Source: Peptoniphilaceae bacterium | GTDB lineage: Bacteria; Bacillota; Clostridia; Tissierellales; Peptoniphilaceae | Reading direction: 5' to 3' | Assembly: GCA_902363535.1 (NCBI GenBank) | Contig: CABJAE010000003.1 | Coordinates: 110,133 to 174,132, forward strand | DNA length: 64,000 nt | Position numbers and translations under genes: made by a program | Shown: positions 45,271 through 53,171 of the stretch, piece by piece | How positions within the stretch are numbered: the stretch's first letter is position 1 | Layout of the letters: each line of letters begins with the position of its first letter | Notes under the pieces: generated by a model | What the model saw: the letters and a program-made list of their open reading frames with translations, nothing else | Told to the model about the DNA's origin: nothing | The model's database searches: none

Positions 45271-45511
45271 GGCGACATATCCTAATTTGCTACCTGGTTT
45301 TCTTTCCCTCTTTACACTAACTCGTCACCGCCCCACCTCTACATTATTCATTGTATCTGCTGACTTTTTATCCGTCAATATAATTGATATCGATTTTTTA
45401 TTTCCTTCCCATAACAGACCTCTTTCTCATGAACAGGAAGATGGTACTAAACTTCATGGGCGTACAAGAAAGCGCCGGCATCCCGACGCTTTTCATTACT
45501 TGTTCGCCTTT
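45271..45511. other. Cassette right end: operon leader and short unassigned DNA
   Basis: Holds the leader and promoter of the secreted-protein operon (minus strand), then about 130 bp in which I recognise no gene. The last 60 bp (from about 45455) are more GC-rich, like the host chromosome, and end exactly where the second gor 3' end begins at 45512. No integrase or terminal inverted repeat was seen. Confidence 0.5.
45350..45378 (-). promoter_or_regulatory. Promoter of the secreted-protein/ABC operon
   Basis: The minus strand has TTGACG (45373-45378), a 17-base spacer and TACAAT (45350-45355), each one mismatch from consensus. The predicted start near 45343 makes the ATG at 45352-45354 unusable as start codon. 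Confidence 0.72.
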
Positions 45512-45615
<104 letters not shown>

Positions 45616-45626
45616 TTTACAAAAAC

Positions 45627-45662
45627 AAAACGCTTCTACCAAATGGGGTAGAGGCGTTTTTT
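45627..45662. terminator. Terminator following the duplicate gor 3' end
   Basis: AAAACGC-T-TCTACC-AAAT-GGGTAGA-GGCGTTTT stem with T-run, 12 bp after the duplicate stop codon. It may be the original gor terminator. Confidence 0.82.
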
Positions 45663-45717
45663 CTTGAAATTGGAAATCCCATCGGCATTTTCGCCGACAG
45701 GATTCTTCCTCTATTTA

Positions 45718-46497
45718 TTATTTTCCTACGCGGACCGTCATCAAGATGTCGTCGATGCGGTCGTGGGCTTTTTCGAATTTTTCCTTCAGGTCTTTGTCTT
45801 GAATCATCGCCGGTTCGCCTCGGAAATCCGCGCCGTAGTAGACGCCGTCTTTATAGGCGAGGATGACGGGCCAATTATACCACTCCGCCTTCGGATTGTT
45901 GACCTTCGATAGATCAAAGAGAAAGCCGTCGCCGCCCTTTTCTTCATTGGACTTTTCGTAGAAGCAGAGGCTTTTGCCTTCGAGCTTGTAAGTGATCTCC
46001 ACATCCTTGGGCAGCACGAAGGACATGTTCACGTCTTTCACATAGATGCGCTCACCGGCCGGCGCATCCTTTTGGGGATAGCTTCCCACGGTGACGACGC
46101 GCACCTTCGGCATCCACTTGACGGGAAGCCCCGTGGCTTCGCCTAAGTAGCGAGCGGGAATAAAGGTGCGATTTTTTTCCAGATAAGGTGCCACGTCCAT
46201 GACCAATTCCTTGCCGCCCAGGCGGTAAGCTTTCTCTCCGATGGTCATGATCACGGAAGAATCACCCTTCGTCAGGGTCACTTCCCCTTTATCTCCGTTC
46301 CATGCCACGGTGTAGCCCAACTCTTCGGTCACCGCACGCAGGGGCAGGAAGGTGCGATTGTGGCGAATGGTGGGTGCCGCCTCTTCAGTAAAAAGCTCCC
46401 GGCCGTTGACGTAAATCGCGATGGGATCCGGCCCCTTCGCCAGGGCCGCCGAGGGAAGGAGCAGGAAACAGAGTAACAATGTGGCTAACTTTTTCAT
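45718..46497 (-). CDS. Secreted copper-amine-oxidase N-terminal (stalk) domain protein
   Basis: 259 residues with a signal peptide (MKKLATLLLCFLLLPSAALA). Two stalk-type repeats follow: IYVNGRELF ... HNRTFLPLRAVTEELGYTVAW (about 28-68) and KNRTFIPARYLGEATGLPVKW (about 107-127). Such domains are surface-binding or adaptor modules. The C-terminal region (about 145-259) is unrelated to anything I recognise. GAAGGAGGT precedes the ATG. The putative promoter 138 bp upstream has a G8 tract in its spacer, which suggests switchable expression of this surface protein. Confidence 0.8.
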   Translation of the reverse strand: MKKLATLLLCFLLLPSAALAKGPDPIAIYVNGRELFTEEAAPTIRHNRTFLPLRAVTEELGYTVAWNGDKGEVTLTKGDSSVIMTIGEKAYRLGGKELVMDVAPYLEKNRTFIPARYLGEATGLPVKWMPKVRVVTVGSYPQKDAPAGERIYVKDVNMSFVLPKDVEITYKLEGKSLCFYEKSNEEKGGDGFLFDLSKVNNPKAEWYNWPVILAYKDGVYYGADFRGEPAMIQDKDLKEKFEKAHDRIDDILMTVRVGK

Positions 46498-46726
46498 AAA
46501 TACCTCCTTCGATCATCCGTAGATGATTGCATTTTATCTTACACTCACGTCATCTCTTGCTTCCACTGAGGATTTAGAAAAAAATATCTTTAATCCATGG
46601 GACACAGCAGAAGAATTTGTGCTTTCCTACTTTTATTATACCCCCCCCGACAGTTTTTCAATGTTTTTACGGAGCAAGAACATCCATGGCTCTCGGCCGA
46701 TGAAATTTTTCCGCACAATAAAAAAA
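46498..46726. other. Leader region upstream of the stalk-domain gene
   Basis: About 230 bp with no credible gene. It contains a small stem (ATCATC-CGTA-GATGAT, about 46514-46529), the G8-containing promoter at 46635-46661 and an AT-rich end at which ISL3 copy B begins. Confidence 0.5.
46635..46661 (-). promoter_or_regulatory. Promoter with G8 homopolymer in the spacer (possible phase-variable promoter)
   Basis: The minus strand reads TTGAAA (46656-46661), AACTGTC, eight G residues (46641-46648), TATAAT (46635-46640). The spacer is 15 bases, shorter than the 17-base optimum; gain of one or two G by slippage would bring it to 16 or 17. Confidence 0.6.
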
Positions 46727-48105
46727 GGTTCTATGTCAACCATTGGGGAGTCTAGTGAAAACTAGGCTCCTTTTTGTTTTCCTAAAAGCCATCCATCACC
46801 GATCTTTTGAACAAACGAAGAGTAATTTGGTTCGAAAATGATGAAAGTTTTGCATCCCAAAGGCCACACGCTTCACCGTCTTGATCTTGTTGTGTGTTCC
46901 TTCCACGTAGCCGTTACTCCACGGGTAATCAAAGCTGTTGGTAATCTCCTCGAACCAGTTGTTGTAGGCGCGCAAGCAGTAACGCCATTCCTTTTGCCCG
47001 CCTTTCTTTGCCTCTTCCATCCACTTTGAAAGAGCGGTGGCGGCGGTTTCTTTGTCGTTCTGAGAAAGGACGTAGGTGTAAAAGCCTTCTTTTAAGATGT
47101 AGGCGGTTCGAATGGCGTCGCTCTTTTCGAGCATGGTGGCGACGAGACCTTTTTCCGCCTCTGTAAGGTCTTTAGCCGGCTTTTTCAGTAGACTGCGGCT
47201 TCGTTTAAACCATTTTCTCTCCGTTGCCGTCATCCGTTTCTGCTCCCGCTTCCTTACGTTTTCCAAGGCCCAATGGACTTGGCGGATGAAATGGTAGCGG
47301 TCAATGACATGGGTACTTTGTGGAAAGAAAGCCTCTTTCACGCCTTTAAAGGTGCCGCACATATCGCTGACAAAGATCTCGACGCCGCGTCGTTCCGCTC
47401 GATCAATGGAAGAGAAATAAGCGGCTAAATCCTTGCCGTAGCGCGTCGGAAGGATATCGATGATTCGATGGGCCTCTCCATCGGCCTAGGTGGTTTGGTA
47501 CTTGCTTCCGCCGCTATCGCCCTTAAACTCGTCGATGCAAAAGACGCGAGGCAGCCGTTGACGGGGCACAAACAGACAAGCCACAATACGGAAAATGCTC
47601 GTCGTTGAGATCCCCACTTCCCGCGCCAACTCCGACACAGAACGAATATCCCGAAAAGCATCCACCACATAAGCAATTAAACGCTTTGTCATCTGCTTGC
47701 CCTTGGCGGCAAAGGAAAGAGGTGCCTCAAAGCGCGCCCCGCAATCCTTGCAATCATACCGTGTCTTCTTAACCCGCAGAAGCACGTGCTTTCGGCGCAT
47801 CGGTGCGTCCCGAAGCACTTGCTCCCGGTGATCGTGGACCCAAGCGTGGGTCGAGCCACAGTGAGGACAAACCCGATCATGAACGGGTTTGCAGTCAATG
47901 GTAATGAGCCGTCTTTCTTCTAAAACAGTGGTAACCTCGACGTCTTGGATTCCTAAAAGTAATGTGGTAATATTGTTTTGCACTTGTTTGACCCCCTTTA
48001 TTATGTTGTGGTGATTTAATTTTAGGCGATAGGGAAAACAAGTGCTATCTTTTTGCACAAAAATATCCATTGAGGAGCTTACTCCCCAATGGATATTATA
48101 GAGCC
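46727..48105 (-). mobile_element. ISL3-type insertion sequence, copy B, transposase inactivated
   Basis: 1379 bp with the same terminal inverted repeats as copy A (left GGTTCTATG, right AGAGCC). Flanking octamers TAAAAAAA (46719-46726) and CAAAAAAA (48106-48113) match at 7 of 8 positions. The part encoding the transposase C-terminus has diverged from copies A and C while the rest is almost identical. It sits at the T-run of the recR terminator. Confidence 0.92.
46796..47983 (-). pseudogene. ISL3-family transposase, copy B, nonsense mutation
   Basis: Same 395-codon frame as copy A (GTG 47983 to stop 46796) but the codon at 47486-47488 reads TAG where copy A has TTG (Leu), between the first and second catalytic Asp regions. 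The truncated product would lack most of the DDE domain. An internal ATG allows a 188-residue C-terminal frame that cannot be active alone. Copies A or C could still mobilise this element in trans. Confidence 0.93.
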
Positions 48106-48106
48106 C

Positions 48107-48138
48107 AAAAAAACAAGCCCCCTTGAGAGACTTGTTCA
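48107..48138 (-). terminator. Terminator of the dnaX-ybaB-recR unit
   Basis: The minus strand has AACAAGTC ... GGCTTGTT (8 pairs with one G-T) followed by seven T residues. ISL3 copy B is inserted directly after the T-run. Confidence 0.78.
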
Positions 48139-48148
48139 CAGTGCTTCT

Positions 48149-48748
48149 TTACTTTTCCCTGTAATCCGTGCGATGAGCAAGAGCCGTGGCCACGGTGAGC
48201 TCATCGTAATACTCCAAATCGCCGCCGACGGGAATGCCGTGGGCGATGCGGGTAATGTGAATGTCCACATCGGCCAAGGTGCGGGTAATGTAGCGGGCGG
48301 TCATGTCGCCGTCTTTCGTGGGATTGGTGGCGAGGATCAGCTCTTTAATTGGCTCGTGCTTCAGCCGCTCCAAAAGCTCTTTGATTCGAAGCTTTTGGGG
48401 CACAATGCCCCGCTCCGGCACGATGACGCCGTGCAGCACGTGGTACAGGCCGTTATACTTGCCCGTGGCCTCCATGACCTGCACGTCTTGGGGCCGCTCC
48501 ACCACGCAGATCACCGTGCGGTCCCTGTGCTCGCTTTTACAAATGCTGCAGGGATCGGAATCGGTGTAATCGTGGCAGATGCTGCACTCTCTGATTTTCT
48601 CGCGAGCTTCCTGAATGGCCATGGCCAATTGCTCCGCCTCTTCCTGCGGAGAATCCAGCAAAAAGTAGCTGAGGCGCCTGGCGGTCTTCGTGCCGATCCC
48701 CGGCAGCCGACTCAGGCGATAGATCAGCTCTTCCAGGGGCTTGTCCAT
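48149..48748 (-). CDS. recR: Recombination protein RecR
   Basis: 199 residues. The helix-hairpin-helix near the N-terminus (LSRLPGIGTKTARRLSYFL), a four-Cys zinc finger (CSICHDYTDSDPCSIC) and a Toprim domain (VVERPQDVQVMEATGKYNG) follow in the normal order. It works with RecF/RecO in loading RecA at gapped DNA. It begins 2 bp after the ybaB stop codon in the classical dnaX-ybaB-recR arrangement. Confidence 0.97.
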   Translation of the reverse strand: MDKPLEELIYRLSRLPGIGTKTARRLSYFLLDSPQEEAEQLAMAIQEAREKIRECSICHDYTDSDPCSICKSEHRDRTVICVVERPQDVQVMEATGKYNGLYHVLHGVIVPERGIVPQKLRIKELLERLKHEPIKELILATNPTKDGDMTARYITRTLADVDIHITRIAHGIPVGGDLEYYDELTVATALAHRTDYREK

Positions 48749-48750
48749 GA

Positions 48751-49089
48751 TTAAAACAGACCCGGCATATTGAGGCCGCCGGTCAAGCGGGACATTTCCC
48801 CTTCCGTCTTTTCTCTGGCGCTCGCCATTGCCTCGCGAATGGCGGCGAGAATTAAGTCTTCCAAGGTTTCCACGTCTTCGGGATCCACCACGTCGGGATC
48901 GATGGACAGGCGCAAGAGCTCTTGCTTGCCGTTTACGACCGCGGAAACGACGCCGCCGCCTGCCGTAGCTTCAAATTCCTGTTTATCCAGGTCCGCCTGC
49001 ATTTTTTCCATGTCTTTTTGAAACTTTTGTACCTGTTTCATCATATTGTTCATATTTTTTCCGCCCATATTGGGAAATCCCTTCGCCAT
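48751..49089 (-). CDS. ybaB: YbaB/EbfC-family nucleoid-associated protein
   Basis: 112 residues: a Met/Asn-rich N-terminus ([20 protein letters not shown]), then the helix-strand-helix dimerisation fold with [21 protein letters not shown] and the conserved [19 protein letters not shown]. It binds DNA as a dimer. Located between dnaX and recR as in most bacteria. Confidence 0.95.
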   Translation of the reverse strand: MAKGFPNMGGKNMNNMMKQVQKFQKDMEKMQADLDKQEFEATAGGGVVSAVVNGKQELLRLSIDPDVVDPEDVETLEDLILAAIREAMASAREKTEGEMSRLTGGLNMPGLF

Positions 49090-49098
49090 AGTGCCTCC

Positions 49099-50709
49099 TT
49101 ATTCTTTTTCAATGGTTACGTCTTTAAATACGCGCTCGATGGACTGAAGGACATCGTCGTCCGCATCGCCGATGGCTTCCACCGCCACCGTCGTCTCCGG
49201 CCCGAGCGCTTCCTTCACACCTTCGGCCAGGGCCTTTACATTGGCCTCTTTTTTCAGCATCTGTAAATGGAAAGAAAACTTCGGCTGATATAAAATGGTG
49301 AGCCGATTTCCCTCCATCTTCGCGCTTTGTGCGTCTTTCAACAGGGCCGCGCAGGCCACGCTTTTCTCGCGAACTGCCGACTGCACCCCTTGCCACTGAT
49401 CCGGCGCAAGGGCCGTCTTGTCGCCTTCGATTATATCACGGTCTCGGGCTTCACTCAAAGTCTGCTGCCCTTCGGATGCCTCCGGAATCGTTTCGGCGTC
49501 TTTTGTTTTTTCTTCAATTGACGATGCAACCGCTGCCGCCTCTTCCCGCGGCTCTTCGGCTTTTTTTACCGGCACTTTTTTTCGCGGGGCCGCGTCCAAG
49601 GACACGATTTCGTCACCGAGAAGGGAACCCGCCCCTTTCAAGTGAAGGGCTTTCAATAGTAGAATTTCCACCACAGTCTTGGGATCCTTGGCGTAGCGAA
49701 ACTGCTCCCGCCCCTGTTGAAAGAGCTGAAGGACCTGAAAACCGTAGCCCTCGTCCAGATTTTTTGCGTGGGCTTCAAAGGCCGCCTCCTCGCTTTCGCT
49801 GAGCCCCTTGGGAACTTCCCGGGTGTAGCCGTAAAACAAAAGGTCCCGGAAGTAGTCGATGAGGGCATCGAGAAGAAGGGAAAAATTCTTCCCGCGGTCG
49901 TGGGCCCTGTTTAATGCATCGACGATAAGGGCGCCGTCTCCTGTAAAGAGGCCGTCCACAATCCGAAAAATCCCCTCTTCTTCCGTAAGGCCCAAGGCGT
50001 CTCGCACAAGCTCCCCGTCCACGACGCCACCGTCCATGGAAAGGACCTGATCCAAAATGGAGAGGCTGTCCCGCATGCTGCCGTCGCTGTGGGCGGCGAT
50101 CACCGCCAGGCCTTCGTCGGTGTAGCTTCTCTTCTCCAAATCCAAAATCCGGGCGAGCTCCCCTTGAATGGCTTCTTCCTTTAAGCGAAAGAAAGTAAAG
50201 CGTTGGGCCCGGGACAAAATCGTGGCGGGAATTTTTTCCGGCTCCGTCGTGGCCAAAATAAAGAGGGCGTGGGCCGGGGGCTCTTCCAAAATTTTCAACA
50301 GGGCGTTAAAGGCCCCCTTGCTGAGCATGTGGACCTCGTCGATAATGTAGACTTTTTTCTTCGCCACCGCCGGCGCATAGGCCACGTGCTCGCGAATCTC
50401 CCGTATGTCGTCCACGGAATTGTTGCTGGCCGCGTCGATTTCCATGACATCGAAGAGGCTTTCTTCTAAAATCCCGCGGCAGACCTTGCATTCGTTGCAG
50501 GGATTGGCCCCCACAGGGGAGAGGCAGTTCACGGCGCGGGCGAAAATTTTCGCCACCGACGTCTTGCCTGTGCCCCGGGTGCCGGAGAAAATATAGGCGT
50601 GGTGAACGCGGTTTTCTTTTATTTGATTTTTCAGTGCGGTAATGGTCATCTCTTGGCCGACGACGTCTTCGAATGTCTTGGGCCGATACCTTCTGTACAG
50701 TGCTTGCAT
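49099..50709 (-). CDS. dnaX: DNA polymerase III subunit gamma/tau
   Basis: 536 residues. AAA+ clamp-loader ATPase with Walker A SGTRGTGKTSVAKIFA (about 43-58), a zinc-binding set CLSPVGANPCNECKVC, Walker B VYIIDEVHML and sensor ATTEPEKIPATILSRAQRF. The C-terminal half has an acidic linker and a short tau-like domain. GGAGGC precedes the ATG and a TATACT box lies about 20 bp upstream. No obvious programmed frameshift site was noticed. No SRP RNA gene lies upstream. Confidence 0.96.
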   Translation of the reverse strand: MQALYRRYRPKTFEDVVGQEMTITALKNQIKENRVHHAYIFSGTRGTGKTSVAKIFARAVNCLSPVGANPCNECKVCRGILEESLFDVMEIDAASNNSVDDIREIREHVAYAPAVAKKKVYIIDEVHMLSKGAFNALLKILEEPPAHALFILATTEPEKIPATILSRAQRFTFFRLKEEAIQGELARILDLEKRSYTDEGLAVIAAHSDGSMRDSLSILDQVLSMDGGVVDGELVRDALGLTEEEGIFRIVDGLFTGDGALIVDALNRAHDRGKNFSLLLDALIDYFRDLLFYGYTREVPKGLSESEEAAFEAHAKNLDEGYGFQVLQLFQQGREQFRYAKDPKTVVEILLLKALHLKGAGSLLGDEIVSLDAAPRKKVPVKKAEEPREEAAAVASSIEEKTKDAETIPEASEGQQTLSEARDRDIIEGDKTALAPDQWQGVQSAVREKSVACAALLKDAQSAKMEGNRLTILYQPKFSFHLQMLKKEANVKALAEGVKEALGPETTVAVEAIGDADDDVLQSIERVFKDVTIEKE

Positions 50710-50881
50710 AATCGCCTCCGGCTAATAGTATACATGAAAAGCGAGCTGCGAGAAATCTTTTCCCTTAGTCCTTTCTTAGTTTGGATCCGAAAATTTTGAC
50801 CAATCCTTCACGATTCTATCACATGGGGCGGTTATACTAAGGCTACATCAATGATATGAATCTTTTAGGAGGTATTTCGAA

Positions 50882-51157
50882 ATGAAAAACTTAAAGAAAA
50901 TCGCTAGCGCTATGGCAGTAGGTACCCTTATGTTCGGTCTCGTTGCTTGCCAACCCAAAGCTGATGAAGCTCAAAACGCTGCAAACAACGCTGCTAACGC
51001 TGCTAACAACGCTGCTGCTGAAGCTAACAACGCTCAAAACGAAGCTGCTAACAAAGCTGAAAACGCTGCTAAAGCTAACGCTGCTGCTGACAACGCTCAA
51101 GCTGCTGCTAACAACGCTGAAGCTTCCGCTGACAAGGCTGAAAACGCCGCTAAGTAA
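50882..51157 (+). CDS. Small Ala/Asn-rich lipoprotein
   Basis: 91 residues. The lipoprotein signal peptide has the lipobox GLVAC (lipidated Cys23). The mature ~69 residues are almost entirely Ala, Asn, Glu, Lys, Gln and Asp in repeating AANNA / AENAAK patterns, which should form one long amphipathic helix or coiled coil, reminiscent of Lpp-type lipoproteins in shape only. Alanine is coded nearly always by GCT, unlike the GCC/GCG of most neighbours, and TTTAGGAGG precedes the ATG, so high expression is likely. No protein family is recognised. A terminator follows at 51182-51206. Confidence 0.85.
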   Translation: MKNLKKIASAMAVGTLMFGLVACQPKADEAQNAANNAANAANNAAAEANNAQNEAANKAENAAKANAAADNAQAAANNAEASADKAENAAK

Positions 51158-51181
51158 TCGACGATTCGATTTTAAGAAAAG

Positions 51182-51206
51182 CTCCGGTTTTTCCGGAGTT
51201 TTTTTT
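51182..51206 (+). terminator. Terminator of the small lipoprotein gene
   Basis: CTCCGG-TTTT-TCCGGAG followed by eight T residues. Confidence 0.9.
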
Positions 51207-51292
51207 ATGACTTCATTTTTGTGACTTCATTCTGTAATCAACCGAATCTATGTTATAATTTGGTAAAACAGATGAAGAAGGAGGACGATCCA

Positions 51293-53047
51293 TTGTATTG
51301 TTTTCAATGTGGCGAAGAACTGGTCAAAGGCGCGAAGTTTTGTCACGTCTGCGGTGCCAATCAGGAAGAAGCGCGAAAACTCTTCGAGAAAAATTTTAAA
51401 GACGCCTCGCCTGCACCGAAAGCCGGTTTGGATCATCCCGCTTCCGGTGGCGACACGAAAGTCGCCTACTCCTCCGATCCGGAAGACGGCGAAGCCTTAA
51501 AAAATTACTTAAATAAAGTGGATACCCACGTGGGCATGAGTATTCAAAAACACGAAACCCTCTCCGGCGCGCGCCCGAAGCCGAAAAAAGAAAAGCCGAA
51601 GAAAAAAGCGGCAAACGCCCATGTCGAAGCTGCGCCTTCTGCCGCGGCCGATTCGAAAAAAGCCGATACGCGGCCTCAGCCCGCTCAGCCTACGGAAAAA
51701 AAGAAAAAGAAGAGCTTTTCCGCTATTTGGAACAGCTTTATCGACGAGGAAGACAATCCCTACTCCGTCTTCGGCGAAATGGCCGATCGCCTGGAGCGGA
51801 ATCAAAAGATGTTGGACGATTCCGAGGCCGATCGCCTGCGCGTGTCTCAGGACATGGACGGTATGGATCAGGAAACCTTCGCCCAAACCGGCGACGTGTC
51901 CTCTTTAAACAAAAAGGTCAACGAAATTTTAGACGCACAGGAAAGAGAAAACGAGGAAAAAATGACCTCGAAAGGCGTCCTCTCTTCCTTCTTCTCGAAA
52001 AATAAAAAATCCGAAGACACCACGGCGAAAAAAGAAAGCCCCGCGTCGGCAACGGAAAAGGCGCCTGAGAAAGAAACCATCTCCCCCGCCGATGCCTTCG
52101 ATGGGAAGGAGCCGAAGAAGGACGCCCTCATCGAGACGAAGGAGGTCGTCGCAGAAAAAGAAAGCGCCGATGATACCTTGATTCAAGCCGCCGATTCCTT
52201 CGCCGATACGAAATCCGTAACCACGCCCGTCGAGAAAGACGTGCCGGCAGCTTTCGAATCAGAGGCAATTTCTGAAAAAGTAGCCCGCAAGCAGGCGAAA
52301 AAAGAAGCCAAGGCGGCGGCCAAGGCTCAAAAGGCGGCAAAAAGAGCGGCGGCATCCGACGAGAAAAAGGAAAATCCTTTCACTTCCTTCTTTGCCGGTT
52401 TGAAAAAAGAAAAATCCGACGTGAAAAAGGCGGAAAAACCCGCCGAGGAAAAGCAACACCATCAAATCAGCGAGCTTTCCGACAATACCTACGTCTTAAA
52501 AGCCTACGACCGACTCTCTCGCGGGCGGGACCGCGTCATGGCAAAGGGCAAACAAGGGGTCTACGGCCTTTTAGGCATCGGCCTTATCATCAGTACCCTA
52601 CCGATTTTCTTTGCCTTCGGAAGAATCGGCATTCTGGCCGTTATCTTTGCTGTGTTAAAAGCGCTGATCGATCTGTTCCGCTTTTTCTTCGCAAACAATG
52701 TGGCCCGCACCAACAGTTGCGTGGAAGATAATTTGCGGGAACGTACCGTGGACAATCTCTTCCACTGGATCCTGTACCTGATCCCGTCGGCCATCGTGTT
52801 TTTCGTCCTGCCCGCCTCTACGGCCATGGGGCGCACGGTTTTGGGTGCGGTGACGCCCCATTTCCTCATGAGCATCCTGCTCTATGTGTGGGTTATGTTT
52901 TTGGCCTATTCTTCGGCCCATTCCATCTTGCCGAAAGAAAACAGCCGCGATTTTCTCGCCTGGTACGGCATTATCTTCGTAAGCATCGACTTGATCTCCA
53001 AACTCTTTTGGATCATCGCCATCTTTCTTACGTCCACATTCGCGTAA
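51293..53047 (+). CDS. Zinc-ribbon, low-complexity, multipass membrane protein of unknown function
   Basis: About 584 residues from TTG 51293, with AAGGAGG 8 bases upstream. ATG 51272 overlaps this site and lies close to the expected transcript start from TATAAT at 51253-51258. The N-terminal zinc ribbon has CFQC and CHVC (Cys 3, 6, 17, 20). Residues from about 40 to 410 are charged low complexity rich in Lys, Glu, Ala and Asp. The C-terminal 170 residues have four to five membrane helices (GVYGLLGIGLIISTLPIFFA, AVIFAVLKALIDLFRFFF and others). Zinc-ribbon plus disordered linker plus membrane domain is seen in many uncharacterised Firmicute proteins. Role unknown. Confidence 0.75.
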   Translation: MYCFQCGEELVKGAKFCHVCGANQEEARKLFEKNFKDASPAPKAGLDHPASGGDTKVAYSSDPEDGEALKNYLNKVDTHVGMSIQKHETLSGARPKPKKEKPKKKAANAHVEAAPSAAADSKKADTRPQPAQPTEKKKKKSFSAIWNSFIDEEDNPYSVFGEMADRLERNQKMLDDSEADRLRVSQDMDGMDQETFAQTGDVSSLNKKVNEILDAQERENEEKMTSKGVLSSFFSKNKKSEDTTAKKESPASATEKAPEKETISPADAFDGKEPKKDALIETKEVVAEKESADDTLIQAADSFADTKSVTTPVEKDVPAAFESEAISEKVARKQAKKEAKAAAKAQKAAKRAAASDEKKENPFTSFFAGLKKEKSDVKKAEKPAEEKQHHQISELSDNTYVLKAYDRLSRGRDRVMAKGKQGVYGLLGIGLIISTLPIFFAFGRIGILAVIFAVLKALIDLFRFFFANNVARTNSCVEDNLRERTVDNLFHWILYLIPSAIVFFVLPASTAMGRTVLGAVTPHFLMSILLYVWVMFLAYSSAHSILPKENSRDFLAWYGIIFVSIDLISKLFWIIAIFLTSTFA

Positions 53048-53051
53048 AACG

Positions 53052-53076
53052 GAACCGCTTCGGCGGTTCTTTTTTC
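53052..53076 (+). terminator. Terminator after the zinc-ribbon membrane protein
   Basis: GAACCGC-TTCG-GCGGTTC tetraloop stem followed by six T residues. Confidence 0.9.
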
Positions 53077-53114
53077 TTTCTCCCGTCTGTTACCGCTTTT
53101 TCACGGAAAAGCAC

Positions 53115-53143
53115 TTGTTTCGATGAAGAAAAAATCTTACAAT
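53115..53143 (+). promoter_or_regulatory. Promoter of the aspartokinase gene
   Basis: TTGTTT (53115-53120), 17-base spacer, TACAAT (53138-53143). AAAGGAGG precedes the ATG at 53172. The leader of about 20 bases leaves no room for a lysine riboswitch. Confidence 0.7.
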
Positions 53144-53171
53144 AGGATAAGATTACCTAAAGGAGGAAATT

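Noticed and set aside
45325..45327. In-frame TGA upstream of the secreted-protein gene as a selenocysteine codon
   Set aside because: The residue would lie before the signal peptide, no SECIS-like stem follows, and the predicted transcript start is too close.
50710..50880. SRP RNA (scRNA) gene, often near dnaX in Firmicutes
   Set aside because: No conserved SRP RNA Alu/S-domain motif (GGUGCU..., GGAA tetraloop stem) was found in this 170-bp gap.
50891..51224. Open frames opposite or offset to the Ala/Asn-rich lipoprotein gene (Ser/Val-rich and Leu/Thr-rich products)
   Set aside because: They are mirror products of the GCT/AAC repeats; the lipoprotein frame alone has a lipobox and ribosome-binding site.
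53077..53171. Lysine riboswitch before aspartokinase
   Set aside because: The promoter lies 29 bp from the start codon and no aptamer fits.
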